DNA of 14,443 nt from Dunaliella salina. Lineage: Eukaryota; Chlorophyta; Chlorophyceae; Chlamydomonadales; Dunaliellaceae. Position 1 is the stretch's first letter. Each line of letters begins with the position of its first letter. The position numbers and the translations under genes are program-made. The notes under the pieces are model-generated. The model did not search any database. It was given only the letters and a program-made list of their open reading frames with translations, and was not told the origin of the DNA. This document shows positions 1 through 7,846 of the stretch, piece after piece. The DNA lies in NCBI GenBank assembly GCA_002284615.2, contig MU070038.1:69507-83949 (forward strand). The letters run 5' to 3'.

Positions 1-1290
1 CTTTGCTGGATCCCGCGCGGGTTCCAGCTGTACTGCGCGGGATCCATTTTTCTTGTGCTAGAACTGAGATTGTGTCAATCTGTTCTCTGCTGGATTTCTT
101 GTGGGATCCAGCTTTCCTACGCTGGATCCATCCTTCCTGGTTTTTTTGTATTAGCACAACTATAATTTCTGTTGCTCTCTATTTCAGGTTTCCTGTGTTT
201 TTCCAGAGGTAGGCGACGAAGGCCTCAGAAAGGGGTACTTTTGAAATGTTCACTAAGCATGGGCCACAAAGTTGGCTATGTTTAAGCTTAGGTGCTATAT
301 GTAGCCCTGCTCATGAGGAACACATGCATCTAAGCTTGAATACAGCCAATTTTGTGGCACCTGCCTAATCGGCCGCGGCGTGAACCCTAGATTTGAGGCC
401 AAATCTCCATACCTGACAACCCGTTGCACCAAATTGAGTGATTTTTGGTGACTTGGAGTCCTTGTACCAAAAAAATATCATTGCGAAAAAAGTGGAGTGA
501 AAAGACCCAGTGGTTGGTCAGGTATAAAATTTCGGCCATCTACCTAAGAGGAAATCCAGCACGAGGGGTGCCAAAAATGTCAATTTTTGACTTCCTCCTT
601 TCCTACTTTTGAATATGCAGAATTTTAGCAATGTTAATAGGAGTTATAAACATACAAAATTGTGGGAGTGAAAAATGGTCCTAGGGTGCAGCTGTGGGCA
701 TTGTAGGGTGATCTGAGGCCAGAAGAGTGATCTGGGGTCCTGCAATTTTCTTCATTTTTTGGTGAACATAATTTTAATGCTATTATAATGGTTGGCATGG
801 TCAGATTTGGAAAATATTGGTGGGAAGGAACATTTTCAGCAAATTGGGCCCGTTGCCCCCCTCTGGTGTTTTTCAGGGATTTGGCTTTTTCACATCCTTT
901 TTTGTATGCCAGCAGCTATGTTTCTAAGCTGAAGTTTCATGCCTTAAGGCTATAACCTAACCATGTTTTTCTTAGGCTGGTAAGCCAGCTTTTGCCCAGC
1001 AGTCAAGCCACTTGACTGGAAAAGGCTGTGAACATTCATGTTCATTAGTACGATATCATCATGTCCATCTTGGCCTGGCGTGTGTAAGGGCTGCCAAAAA
1101 ATATTTTTTCTGAAGGAGGAGGAGAAAGCAAGCAAACTAAATCATCCATGAAATTCATCCCATTGAGTATTATCATCCGAAGGAAGAGGAGAAAACCAAA
1201 GAGGAATATGCATTGGGAGCCAACAGAAAATCTGGAATGTAGTAATGAGAAAAGAATCAACAAGAGTCCTCATGCCAATATCTGACCTCT
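1..1290. other. AT-richer intergenic DNA, no gene seen
   Basis: No open frame here looks like a protein; those present are short, lack family motifs and overlap on both strands. The first 130 bases contain several GGATCC cores with GCTGGATC or GATCCAGC flanks, and similar words return at about 1290-1345, so the two stretches may be pieces of one repeat family bracketing the segment. The middle is rich in A/T runs. Its main structural feature is the hairpin listed separately at 264-357. I see no tRNA, rRNA or LTR here. Confidence 0.6.
264..357. repeat. 94-nt imperfect inverted repeat / hairpin
   Basis: Two 32-nt arms (264-295 and 326-357) are near-perfect reverse complements around a 30-nt loop. 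Five arm positions break DNA complementarity; as RNA transcribed from the plus strand, four of these become G.U wobble pairs and one is an A.C mismatch, giving 27 Watson-Crick pairs, 4 wobbles and 1 mismatch. The pair 263/358 extends the stem. Size and shape resemble a plant or algal microRNA precursor or a fold-back mobile element. The G.U pattern could also come from C-to-T decay of a once-perfect inverted repeat. No transcript evidence is available. Confidence 0.75.
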
Positions 1291-1411
1291 GCTGGATCGT
1301 GCTGCTGTATCCAGCTTTTGTGCGCACGATCCAGCTTTTGTGCGCTTGAACAGAGACAGTGCCAATTTTTAAAATATAAACTAAAATTAACACATGTAGC
1401 ACACGCGCGCG

Positions 1412-1490
1412 CGCCAAGCGCTAGTAGAGTGGCTCACAACCAACTGAACATGTTTGAGGCCAAGGTTTCGAATCCTATCAGACTAAAACA
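1412..1490 (+). mobile_element. tRNA-derived SINE head (degenerate)
   Basis: TAGTAGAGTGG at 1422-1432 fits the RNA polymerase III A-box consensus (TRGYNNARNGG). GGTTTCGAATCC at 1464-1475 is a B box with one extra T. The 31-base gap between them matches the spacing of a class I tRNA. The acceptor arms do not pair and the T stem is broken, so this is not a working tRNA. An A/B-box head followed by an AAAC/AAAG-rich stretch fits an old tRNA-derived SINE. The 3' end is unclear because the GCGC minisatellite starts soon after. Confidence 0.6.
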
Positions 1491-1519
1491 AAGATAGAGC
1501 AAGATATTATGACCGTATG

Positions 1520-1990
1520 TACAAAAGTAGAATCCAGCGCTTGAAGGACGATTTAGCGCTTGAAAGGACAGTGGGGCGCTTGGAAGGATGATGGGGTGCT
1601 TGAAAGGACGATGGAGCGCTTGAAAGGAAACATCCTGCACTGTGTCCTGCTTTTGTGCGCACGTCTGTTGTTTGTGCGCTGTGGTAACAATGAAAGCTAC
1701 GCACGATTTGGTTTTCAAGCGCACGATTGCTTTCGTGCGCTGGATTCTGCTATTCAGCGCACAAACAAAAAATTCTGCGCTTAAAAGCAATTCCTGCGCT
1801 TGAAAGCAAATCCTGCGCTTCAAAGCAATCGTGCGCTGGAAAACCAAATCGTGCGCTGGAAAACAAAGTCGTGCGCAGCTTTCATTATTACCTCAGCGCA
1901 CAAACAACGGATTGTGCGCACGAACAACAGGACCCGTTCGTGCGCACGAAAGCTTCATTTGTGCGCTGGAACGCCTGTTCTTGCGCATAG
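1520..1990. repeat. Degenerate GCGC minisatellite, ~20-bp period
   Basis: About 20 GCGC cores occur here, most 18-24 bp apart, as GTGCGCTGG, TGCGCTTGAAAG, AGCGCAC and TGTGCGCAC variants. Both orientations of the half-unit appear. The left part (1537-1635) is the clearest: five units close to GCGCTTGAAAGGACGATGG with a period of 19-20 bp, one carrying GTGC for GCGC. The right part is more diverged, with AAACCAAATC- and AAGCAATC-type spacers. The array stops at about 1990, immediately beside the truncated end of the gypsy pol frame. Open frames across it are composition artefacts. Confidence 0.8.
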
Positions 1991-1993
1991 TGT

Positions 1994-4144
1994 TTACCTG
2001 AGTGATGGTTGGAGTTGGAGCGCCCAGAGAGCGTGATGTCCCCCTAGAACAGAGTTATTCATCAGCGCCATGAGTGGGCGGTGGTCCGTGACAAGGTAGA
2101 AATAGTGGCCATGGAGATAAATGTGGAAAGTGCGGATGGCCCATGTTGCTGCCAGTGCCTCCCCCTTGTAGGCATCGTAGTTCCGCTCATGCTTGTTTAA
2201 GGAGCGTGAGATGCAGGCGATGAGGTACTCCCTTTTGTTGTCATCCAGTTGCCCTAGGACCGCGCCAAGGCCCTTGGTACCGAAGTCTGTGTGTAGGTAG
2301 TACGGCTGGTTGGGGTCAGGAGAGCGCAACACCAGGCCAGGTGTGGTGATAGCCGCCTTTAGCTCTTCAAACGCTTTGGCTTGCTCCTCCCCCCAGTGCC
2401 AGGTAGTTCCCTTGATGGCGAGGCGGTTGATGGGGAAGGCGATGGCTGAGAAATTGGGAATGAAATGGCGGTAATAGCCTAGCTGGCCCATCTTGGACTG
2501 CTGGTCCTGGAGGTCTTTGGGGTGTTCAAGGTGCTGTATGGTGGCGACCTTTGCTTGTTCAGGACTGAGACCATGTGGTGAGACCAGATGCCCGCGCAGG
2601 CCGGAGGCAAGGATCATGTCCAGAGCAGCTTGGATGTCCAGGAGATGCTGGTCGGCAGTATGGCTTGAAATCAGGCAATCGTCCACGAAAGCTTGGCAGC
2701 AGTGTGTGAGGTTGGCCTTAATGATCTCAGTTTCCATCACACGCTGGAAGTGGGCGCTTGCATTCTTTGCGCCAAAGGGCATGCGCTTGTAGGAGTAGAG
2801 CCTGTTGAGCCACCAGAAAGAAGTCTTGGAGATGTCATCGCGATGCACGGGGATTCGATGGTATCCAGCCCGCATGTCCACCTTAGTGAAGAAGGTGGCT
2901 CCAGCAATGCGGCCGAAAAGGTCTCCAGGAGTGTGCATGCCATAGTGGTCGGTGATTGAGGCGGCGTTGAGCGGCCCGTAGTCCACGCAAAAACGCTTGT
3001 CTGTGACGGCGCCGGTGTGGTCTTTCTTTGCTGGCAGGGTGACTTCAGAGGCATACTGGGTGTAAGCTGGGGCTGGCACGATGATCCCTACCTCCTCCAT
3101 AGCTTGGCACTTTTCATTGATGATGGCAACATCTTGTGGCGATTTTGGGCGGCGCCTAGAGATGATGGAGTTGTCATGGCTCAGAGAAATGGTAAATGGT
3201 CCAGCGCTGCCGGAATAGCCGGGCATGCTGTGTAGATCATAAGCGAAGGTGGAGTGGTGACTGTGAAGGAGATCGATCAGCCGCCTTCGGTGATCTGGGG
3301 AAAAGTCAGGGTGGTTGCCAAGCTGTACACCCGTGAGAGGCTCTTTGGTGAAGCGCGCGTTGTGGGGCGAAGGAGTTGCGCCATGCGGAAGAGTCATGTC
3401 CAGGGTGCATGGAGGGAGAGAGGTGGGGGCTGCGTATGGCAGAGGGTCTGGACTGCCGAGCGTGAAATGCACTGTGGAGCCATGTGGGATGGATGCACAG
3501 ATGGGGACGGAGCTGAATTTATGGGGGTCTGCGGGGTCAGGCCTGTAGCGCAGCGTGTTGGTGATAGGGTCCACCATGGCGCCCCAATCCTTGAGGGCAG
3601 CACTAGGGAGGTGGAAGTGGATGGAGGGGCTGACGTCGCGCACCACAAAGAAGGCGGTGGCTGCAGATGAATAGGTGGTGACCGCTGTGTCTGGGGATGC
3701 CTGAATAGTTGCGTAAATGGGAAGGTCAACGCGGCCGAGCGGCTTGTGCGCCTTTCCTCCAGAAGAGTTGAAGGTGGTCTTGGTGGGATGGTAGAGCAAA
3801 CCATGTTGCTGCATAGCTTGGATGGACACCAGGCCGATGTCGGCGCAGCCATCTAGGAGTGCCTTGCCAGGGTGGAACACATGCCCATCATAAGCCAGAG
3901 TGAGGGGCGTGCTGGGCGTGGCGTGATGGAGAGTTGCGATGAGGTCGGCGTTGGGAGAAGCCGGCGCATGAGAGTGGGCAGACATGTGGGAAGCTGGGGT
4001 GATCGGACTAGGGGATGGCGCGGGTCGCTCTGGATCTGGGAGTGGTCGCAGGTGCTGTGTGCATGTAGGGTCCACTTGTGCTGACAGCCAGGTGGTGCCT
4101 CCAGATTTGCGATGGAATTGGAGCAGTTGTTGAAATGTCCAGGC
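1994..4144 (-). pseudogene. pol: Ty3/gypsy pol: protease, RT, truncated RNase H
   Basis: The frame is open from just after a TAG (4147-4145) to a TAA at 1994; no ATG opens it, so it was probably made by continuation from gag. Counting from the GTG at 4075: residues 72-93 resemble a retroviral aspartic protease, but the catalytic triplet reads DGC where DTG/DSG is usual (D75). RT spans about 300-560: RFCVDYGPLN, D400 in FTKVDMRAGYHRI, MPFGAKNASAHFQ, and D465/D466 in FVDD. RNase H begins at about 590 with D597, E639 and D664, then stops before its last acidic motif. At residues 494/495 SGLR joins directly to GHLVS, although family members usually have about 17-20 residues between these blocks. 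No integrase follows. The product would be inactive. Confidence 0.9.
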
Positions 4145-4864
4145 CTAGAGAGGTGCCTGTATGTAGGCGGCTTGGGATGTGGCAGGGTAAATGACACTGG
4201 ATCTGCGGCGGGGTGAAACGGGACGGATGTCTGTCCCCCCAGGTGGATGAGTAGTCTGTGGGGGCCATGGCGCGGCTTGAAAAGGCAAGGGGGGCCTGAC
4301 ATTGGCATGGATGCACGGCATGTGGGGTGTTGGTGGCACGAGGAAGGACTCATCCTCCATGGACAATGTGAAGTCTGCACCTGGTTCTGCTAAGTTGGAG
4401 AGTGGAGTGCCAGTGGAAGTGTCAGAAGGGAGCGGTGCAATGGGATCATCCTCGCACATGTCTTCTTCTTCTTCAGTGATGGCGGACAAGGAGCAGGCTG
4501 TAAAGTGGGCATTGGGCGTTGGAGGAGTGGCTTGTGGATTGTAATAAGGGGCAGGATCAGGGTTGCGAGATGTGAGGTGTGCAGCCGGGGGATTGGTAGG
4601 AGGTGAGCGGTTGGGCGGCCTGACCGGTGCATTGGCAGGAGGTGGCCTGTAGGATTGGTTGGGTGGAGGCGCAGCATTGGGGTTGTTGGGCCGAGGAGGC
4701 CATGAGGGTGGGTTGCACGGCCCCGTGTGGTGCTGGTTGCAGCGTGAGCAATAAGGTGCGTTGCCAACATATGAGGGGGCCGAAGGGGTCGTCTGACGCT
4801 GGTTTTGCCATGAGGGATGAGGAGGCGGCTGGTTGTTGCCCATCTGCATGTTGGTGAACTGCTG
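4145..4864 (-). pseudogene. gag: gag C-terminal part with second zinc knuckle
   Basis: This stretch lies in the same frame as the gag core upstream and pol downstream, bounded by TAG codons at 4867-4865 and 4147-4145. It continues the Q-rich end of gag, then has CSRCNQHHTGPC, a CX2CX3HX3C zinc knuckle of the kind that binds RNA in retrotransposon gag proteins. The rest is a proline- and asparagine-rich linker followed by an acidic patch (EEEEDMCEDD) and a proline-rich tail. With both TAGs read as sense, gag and pol would form one polyprotein; as written it is an isolated fragment without its own good start. Confidence 0.75.
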
Positions 4865-5000
4865 CTACATCTGTTGCTGCATCTGCTGCATCATTGCTGT
4901 ATGCTGCTGCTGCATTTGCTGCATCTGTGCTGCGTTTTGCTGCTGCATCTGCTGCATCTGCTGCAGAAGTTGCTGATGACTGGAGGGACCGGGGGGGTCG
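4865..5000 (-). repeat. CAG/ATG-rich polyglutamine-methionine tract
   Basis: On the plus strand this is a run of CTGCTGCAT-type triplets; on the coding strand it specifies Q/M repeats at the end of the gag core, extending two glutamines past the TAG at 4867-4865. Triplet tracts like this change length easily. The TAG sits inside the CAG run and differs from CAG by a single C-to-T change. Confidence 0.8.
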
Positions 5001-6103
5001 ATAGATGAGGTGGCGTGTGCCCTGGGCCTGGGTTGCTGGCGTGCGTCCTCTTCCTCCTTCACCCTTTTGAGAAGTTTGCATTGTTGTGCCGTGTGCGCGC
5101 CATCAGGGTGCAGGGTACACACATCATGCAGCGGTATCTGAGGTCTGACTGGGGAAGGTTGAGGCGCCTGGGGGGAGATGGGGTAAGACGTTGTGGGAGT
5201 GGGCCTGTTGGTGGGCTGGAGTCGGCGTAGCTTGGTGTGCTTCATGAGGTGACCCGTTAGCTTGGCGACTGTGCAGGTTTGGTAATACAGGTCATCTTGG
5301 AAATGTGTCATGAGAGCGTTCTGGAGGGTTGGATCGGCGCGTAGGCTGTTGAGGAACAGCTCGCATCCTTGGGGGTCTGGGAACTGGTTCCTCTTGAGGG
5401 CTTGTGTGAACCTGGTGATGTGTGCCTCCAGGTCCTGGGTGGCGGGGTTGTACACATCTCCTAGCAGCGCATCCAAGGGCTGCTCCTGGAGGTGCTCAAA
5501 CTCAGCAGCCAGATCCTTCAGTACCCTTGGGAACAGCTCAGGGTCGTTGGCGGCACTATCTCCTTTGATGCGCTCCTTGTTGGCCTCCCACCAAAGTTGC
5601 GCTGGGGTCTCAAAGGGAAAAGCGGTTTGCAGACGATCAAACATCTGGTGATGAGTGATATTGCCCATATGTACAGCCATCTCATTGGAATACCAGGTGG
5701 AAAGGTCGTAGAGGAACTTCCTCAGAGTGGAGTCGGTCAGGCCGCTAAACAGGGGTGGGTTCTGCCGCATGTTGGACAGCAACAAGTCAGTAACTGCTGA
5801 ACGGCGGCGGTCTGGGGAAAACACGGGGTTGTCTAAGAGTGGAAGGTGGGGCTCCAAGAAGATTGCTGAGTGCTCTGAGACGGATGTCTCCCGTGAGGAG
5901 GAGGCTGCTGGGAGTGACTCTTCCTCTTCAGGGCGTCTGTGAGGGCCTGTGGCAGGACGAGCCTCTTGGATGGGCGAGGGCAAGAAAACGGATGGCAGGG
6001 GTGCCGGAAGCTCTAAATTATTTGATGACACTCTACGGGGTGGACCCAAAGAACTGCTACGAATGACCCCAGATTGACGACGATTGTTGAGCTCATGAGG
6101 TCC
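4865..6103 (-). pseudogene. gag: gag core with CHHC zinc knuckle
   Basis: An open frame runs from a TGA at 6106-6104 to a TAG at 4867-4865. No ATG lies near its beginning; the first is at 5770-5768, so it was probably entered from the upstream gag-like frame by a frameshift or was broken by an indel. Counting from 6049, about residues 95-270 are helical and charged (FLYDLSTWYSNE, LWWEANKERI, FTQALKRNQFPDP) and fit a Retrotrans_gag capsid-like domain. CTLHPDGAHTAQQC (311-324) is a CX2HX4HX4C knuckle, a variant common in plant-type gypsy gag. The last 35 residues are a Q/M repeat that runs into the TAG. Confidence 0.8.
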
Positions 6104-6385
6104 TCAATGGTTGTCTGGGGCAGGGTGGATGCGTGAGGACGCTACTGGGGCGGCTGAAAGCCAAAGTTGAGGTTGTAGGAGATGTCTGCAGCTATGTTGT
6201 GCCTCGCGGCAAGTTGCCTTACAGCTTGGGCAGCTTCCCGAAGCAAGTCAAACACAGTGTTGGTGTGGAGGGGGGCGCGTGGTACAATGCGTGCAGTGAG
6301 CACTTGGTTCCGCAAGTCAATGGAGATGGATGGGGTGCAAGGGGCATTGTAGGCGGAGGGAGCTGGAAAAGAAGGAAGATCTGGA
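6097..6385 (-). pseudogene. gag-like segment downstream of the TRIM insertion
   Basis: Reading minus from 6384, a frame gives a plausible protein: PDLPSFPAPSAYNAP near the start, then a stretch with IDLRNQVLTARIV and DLLREAAQAVRQLAARHNI, which looks helical. A TAG follows at 6144-6142, after which the same frame continues through EDLMSSTIVVNLGSFV. It overlaps the start of the gag core in another frame, so a -1 shift or an indel at about 6050-6096 would join them. No slippery heptamer was found in the overlap. Upstream the frame is cut by the TRIM and resumes at 6767. I recognise no domain. Confidence 0.55.
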
Positions 6386-6450
6386 TGTTACGCATAAATA
6401 TGCAAGACAAAGGGAACTAAAGTAGCCGGTCGCCTATCGCCCACGCAACA
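6386..6450 (+). repeat. TRIM 5' LTR (65 bp)
   Basis: It runs from TGTTACGCATAAATATGC to CCCACGCAACA. It contains the near-palindrome GCATAAATATGC. Compared with the 3' copy it has four substitutions; three are transitions and two of those fall at CpG/TpG-type sites, as expected from deamination of methylated cytosine. Confidence 0.85.
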
Positions 6451-6451
6451 G

Positions 6452-6464
6452 TGGTAGCGAAGCC
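6452..6464 (+). other. Primer binding site of the TRIM
   Basis: TGGTAGCGAAGCC begins one base after the 5' LTR. It starts with TGG, complementary to a tRNA CCA end, and matches the plant initiator-Met PBS (TGGTATCAGAGCC) at 10 of 13 positions. The exact tRNA partner is unknown without the host tRNA set. Confidence 0.6.
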
Positions 6465-6469
6465 AGGAA

Positions 6470-6564
6470 GTGCACCCGGTGGTCTAGCCAGCCAACCAAA
6501 GTGATGAGGTGCGTTCTCGTGCGCGGGTAACCCAAGGGTCCCCAGTTCGAATCCTGGTCTGCGC
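6470..6564 (+). other. tRNA-like region inside the TRIM
   Basis: TGGTCTAGCCAG (6480-6491) resembles a pol III A box, and AGTTCGAATCC (6544-6554) matches the B-box consensus at 10 of 11 positions. GTGCACC (6470-6476) and TCTGCGC (6558-6564) can pair at five of seven positions, one of them G.T, like a decayed acceptor stem. The T arm is imperfect and the A-to-B spacing is long, so this is at best a class II-like or inserted tRNA relic, not a working tRNA. Confidence 0.45.
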
Positions 6565-6660
6565 AGTGGCAAAAATAGGTCGTCTTCCAAAGGCAAAAAT
6601 TTGACAACGGCCACCATCTGCGGATGGATGGGCGGGAGACCCTTCATACCCCAGCGTCGG

Positions 6661-6680
6661 CCAAGCCGAGGACGGCTTGG
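6661..6680. repeat. 8-bp perfect hairpin before the PPT
   Basis: CCAAGCCG and CGGCTTGG flank a four-base AGGA loop, in the TRIM interior just upstream of the polypurine tract. Read in frame, this area resembles the 3' end of the interior of plant-type gypsy elements (GAGGACG...GGGGGAGGAATGTTACG), suggesting that the TRIM descends from such an element. Confidence 0.6.
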
Positions 6681-6683
6681 ATC

Positions 6684-6696
6684 AAGGGGGGAGGAA
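6684..6696 (+). other. Polypurine tract of the TRIM
   Basis: AAGGGGGGAGGAA directly abuts the TG start of the 3' LTR. This is the position of the plus-strand DNA synthesis primer in LTR retroelements and fixes the element as plus oriented, opposite to the gag-pol relic around it. Confidence 0.8.
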
Positions 6697-6761
6697 TGTT
6701 ACGCATATATATGCAAGACGAAGGGAACTAAAGTAACCGGTCGCCTATTGCCCACGCAACA
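6697..6761 (+). repeat. TRIM 3' LTR (65 bp)
   Basis: Same length and ends as the 5' copy, 61 of 65 positions identical. The target duplication CTGGC follows directly. Confidence 0.85.
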
Positions 6762-6766
6762 CTGGC

Positions 6767-7416
6767 TGGTGGGGAGCCTGTGTGGGTTGAGGGGCTGTAG
6801 CAGGGGGATGTGTAGGCTGATGAGTGGGTGCAGCCAATGCCGTCTGCTGGGGAGGTCCACGCCAAGCGGTTTCAAGCTGCCTTAAGGGTGCGTCAGTGGT
6901 CCCAGGCTCCTGGGTGGCGCGAGGAGGACTAGGGAGGTCTGAGGTATGGGCGTCCAAGCTAGTGGTTGCACAGCGTTCAGCTGAGGGGGTTGCGTTGTAG
7001 TCAAGAGGCTCTTGCTCCTGGCTGGGGGGTGGTAAGACGAGGCCGGTTGTTCCTGCAAGGGGCTGGGGGCTTGAAGGGTTGGGTGCTAAGGTGAGTTCAG
7101 GTGTCTGGCGCTGCTCTGGAACGGCGTCAGGACGGAGAAGTGTCAGATCTTGATCTTGATGTCCCGTGGAACGAGTGCGCTTTGAGTCACCTCGCACACG
7201 TTTAGGTGATGAGGCGGTGGTTGTGCAACCTAAGCGCTGGGTGCCGCTGGTTGTGATCTCTCGGCGGCGCTTGGGGGGAACCTTGGTTGGGAGCGTGAGG
7301 TGCGACGCGGAGCTGCTGCCGGCTGTGAGGTAGAGGGACGGTCGCGCTCTCCTCGGCGAGGGGATTCGCGTGCAGTGGAGGCGGAGGTGACTTGATGCCG
7401 GGGGCCAGCTAGTTGT
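6767..7416 (-). pseudogene. P/S/T-rich gag-like N-terminal frame
   Basis: This minus-strand frame is open from a TGA at 7419-7417 to the TRIM insertion. The protein is rich in P, S, T, Q and R and has short basic clusters (PPKRRRE, SPKRVRGDSKRTR) that could bind nucleic acid or act as nuclear targeting signals. No family is recognisable. It is linked to the gypsy element by context: after removal of the TRIM it runs without a shift into the segment at 6385-6145. No ATG start is evident; the first in-frame start-like codon is a GTG at 7197. Confidence 0.45.
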
Positions 7417-7763
7417 TCAGCACTGCGGGCACGGCGATGGCTGGGCTGTGGCTCAACGGGGTGGCGCAGTTGACGGGCAAAGCGCTTTGATTGTGATCCT
7501 GGGGGGCGATGTTGGTGGGGAGGGCGTTCCGCTTGGGGCTCAGACCAGCGCTGTTGAGAACCAGACCTGCGGGCGGTGTGGGCTAGGTGCTCCTCTTGAC
7601 GCTCTTGCGAGCGACGCGAAGGGGGATGTTCTTCACGGGGGCGTTGTGAGTTGGGCGCTGGACGGCCAGCTTGGTCACTGGGGGTCTTTGCTGCGGGAGG
7701 AGAAGGAGGTCCTGATCTTGGATATGGGTGAGCAGTCCTGGCTGCTACTTCAGTGGGGCACAA
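7230..7763 (-). CDS. Arg/Pro/Ser-rich open frame, unknown
   Basis: A 177-residue open frame of very biased composition (R, P, S, Q, A), resembling a disordered nucleic-acid-binding tail. It starts at a non-ATG codon and ends with a TAG at 7232-7230. It overlaps the gag-like frame at 7416-6767 in a different frame. One reading is that both are parts of one gag N-terminus split by an indel at about 7240-7410; the other is that high GC simply keeps this frame open. I cannot decide between them. Confidence 0.3.
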   Translation of the reverse strand: MCPTEVAARTAHPYPRSGPPSPPAAKTPSDQAGRPAPNSQRPREEHPPSRRSQERQEEHLAHTARRSGSQQRWSEPQAERPPHQHRPPGSQSKRFARQLRHPVEPQPSHRRARSAEQLAGPRHQVTSASTARESPRRGERDRPSTSQPAAAPRRTSRSQPRFPPSAAERSQPAAPSA

Positions 7764-7846
7764 AGTTGACGTAGGCGGCGACTAAGTTGTAGCCCTTGCT
7801 CACCAGCCAGCCAACAGGCGCAGAGTATAACAGTTGCTCCCTCCAT

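Larger units (their letters stand above)
6386..6761 (+). mobile_element. TRIM: 376-bp miniature LTR retrotransposon
   Basis: Two 65-bp direct repeats (6386-6450 and 6697-6761) begin TGTTACG and end CGCAACA, so each has TG...CA ends with short inverted termini. They differ at four positions. A tRNA-complementary PBS follows the first copy and a purine tract (PPT) precedes the second, in the right order for plus-strand orientation. Flanks CTGGA (6381-6385) and CTGGC (6762-6766) are a 5-bp target duplication with one mismatch. The 246-bp interior encodes nothing, so the element depends on others. Removing it plus one target copy (381 bp) restores an open frame in the host element. Confidence 0.85.
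1994..7763 (-). mobile_element. Ty3/gypsy-like LTR retrotransposon relic
   Basis: A minus-strand gag-pol block reads gag (high coordinates) to pol (low coordinates): P/S/R-rich N-terminal region, gag core with two zinc knuckles, protease-like motif, reverse transcriptase, partial RNase H. Protease-RT-RNase H order and RT motifs such as FTKVDMRAGYHRI and FVDD fit Ty3/gypsy. Integrase, 3' LTR and polypurine tract are missing: the frame ends inside RNase H at 1994 against the GCGC array. No 5' LTR was recognised. Three in-frame TAGs, at least one frameshift near 6050-6096, a nested TRIM at 6386-6761 and a small RT deletion show it is dead. Limits beyond about 7416 are uncertain. Confidence 0.8.

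Noticed and set aside
1397..1415. CACACGCGCGCGCGCC as a Z-DNA element
   Set aside because: Only about 15 bases of alternating purine-pyrimidine; too short to claim more than a minor dinucleotide run.
1560..2036. Plus- and minus-strand open frames over the GCGC array as proteins
   Set aside because: They are translations of the minisatellite, overlap each other on both strands and carry no motif.
2493..3670. Long plus-strand open frames opposite pol
   Set aside because: They mirror the GC-rich pol coding strand and lack any domain; the minus-strand RT motifs are decisive.
6050..6096. Programmed -1 frameshift joining the gag-like frame to the gag core
   Set aside because: No X XXY YYZ slippery heptamer in the right frame was found in the overlap; a plain indel is sufficient.
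6386..6761. The two 65-bp repeats as the 5' LTR of the minus-strand gag-pol element
   Set aside because: PBS and PPT order gives plus orientation, the pair has its own target duplication, and removing it repairs the gag frame.
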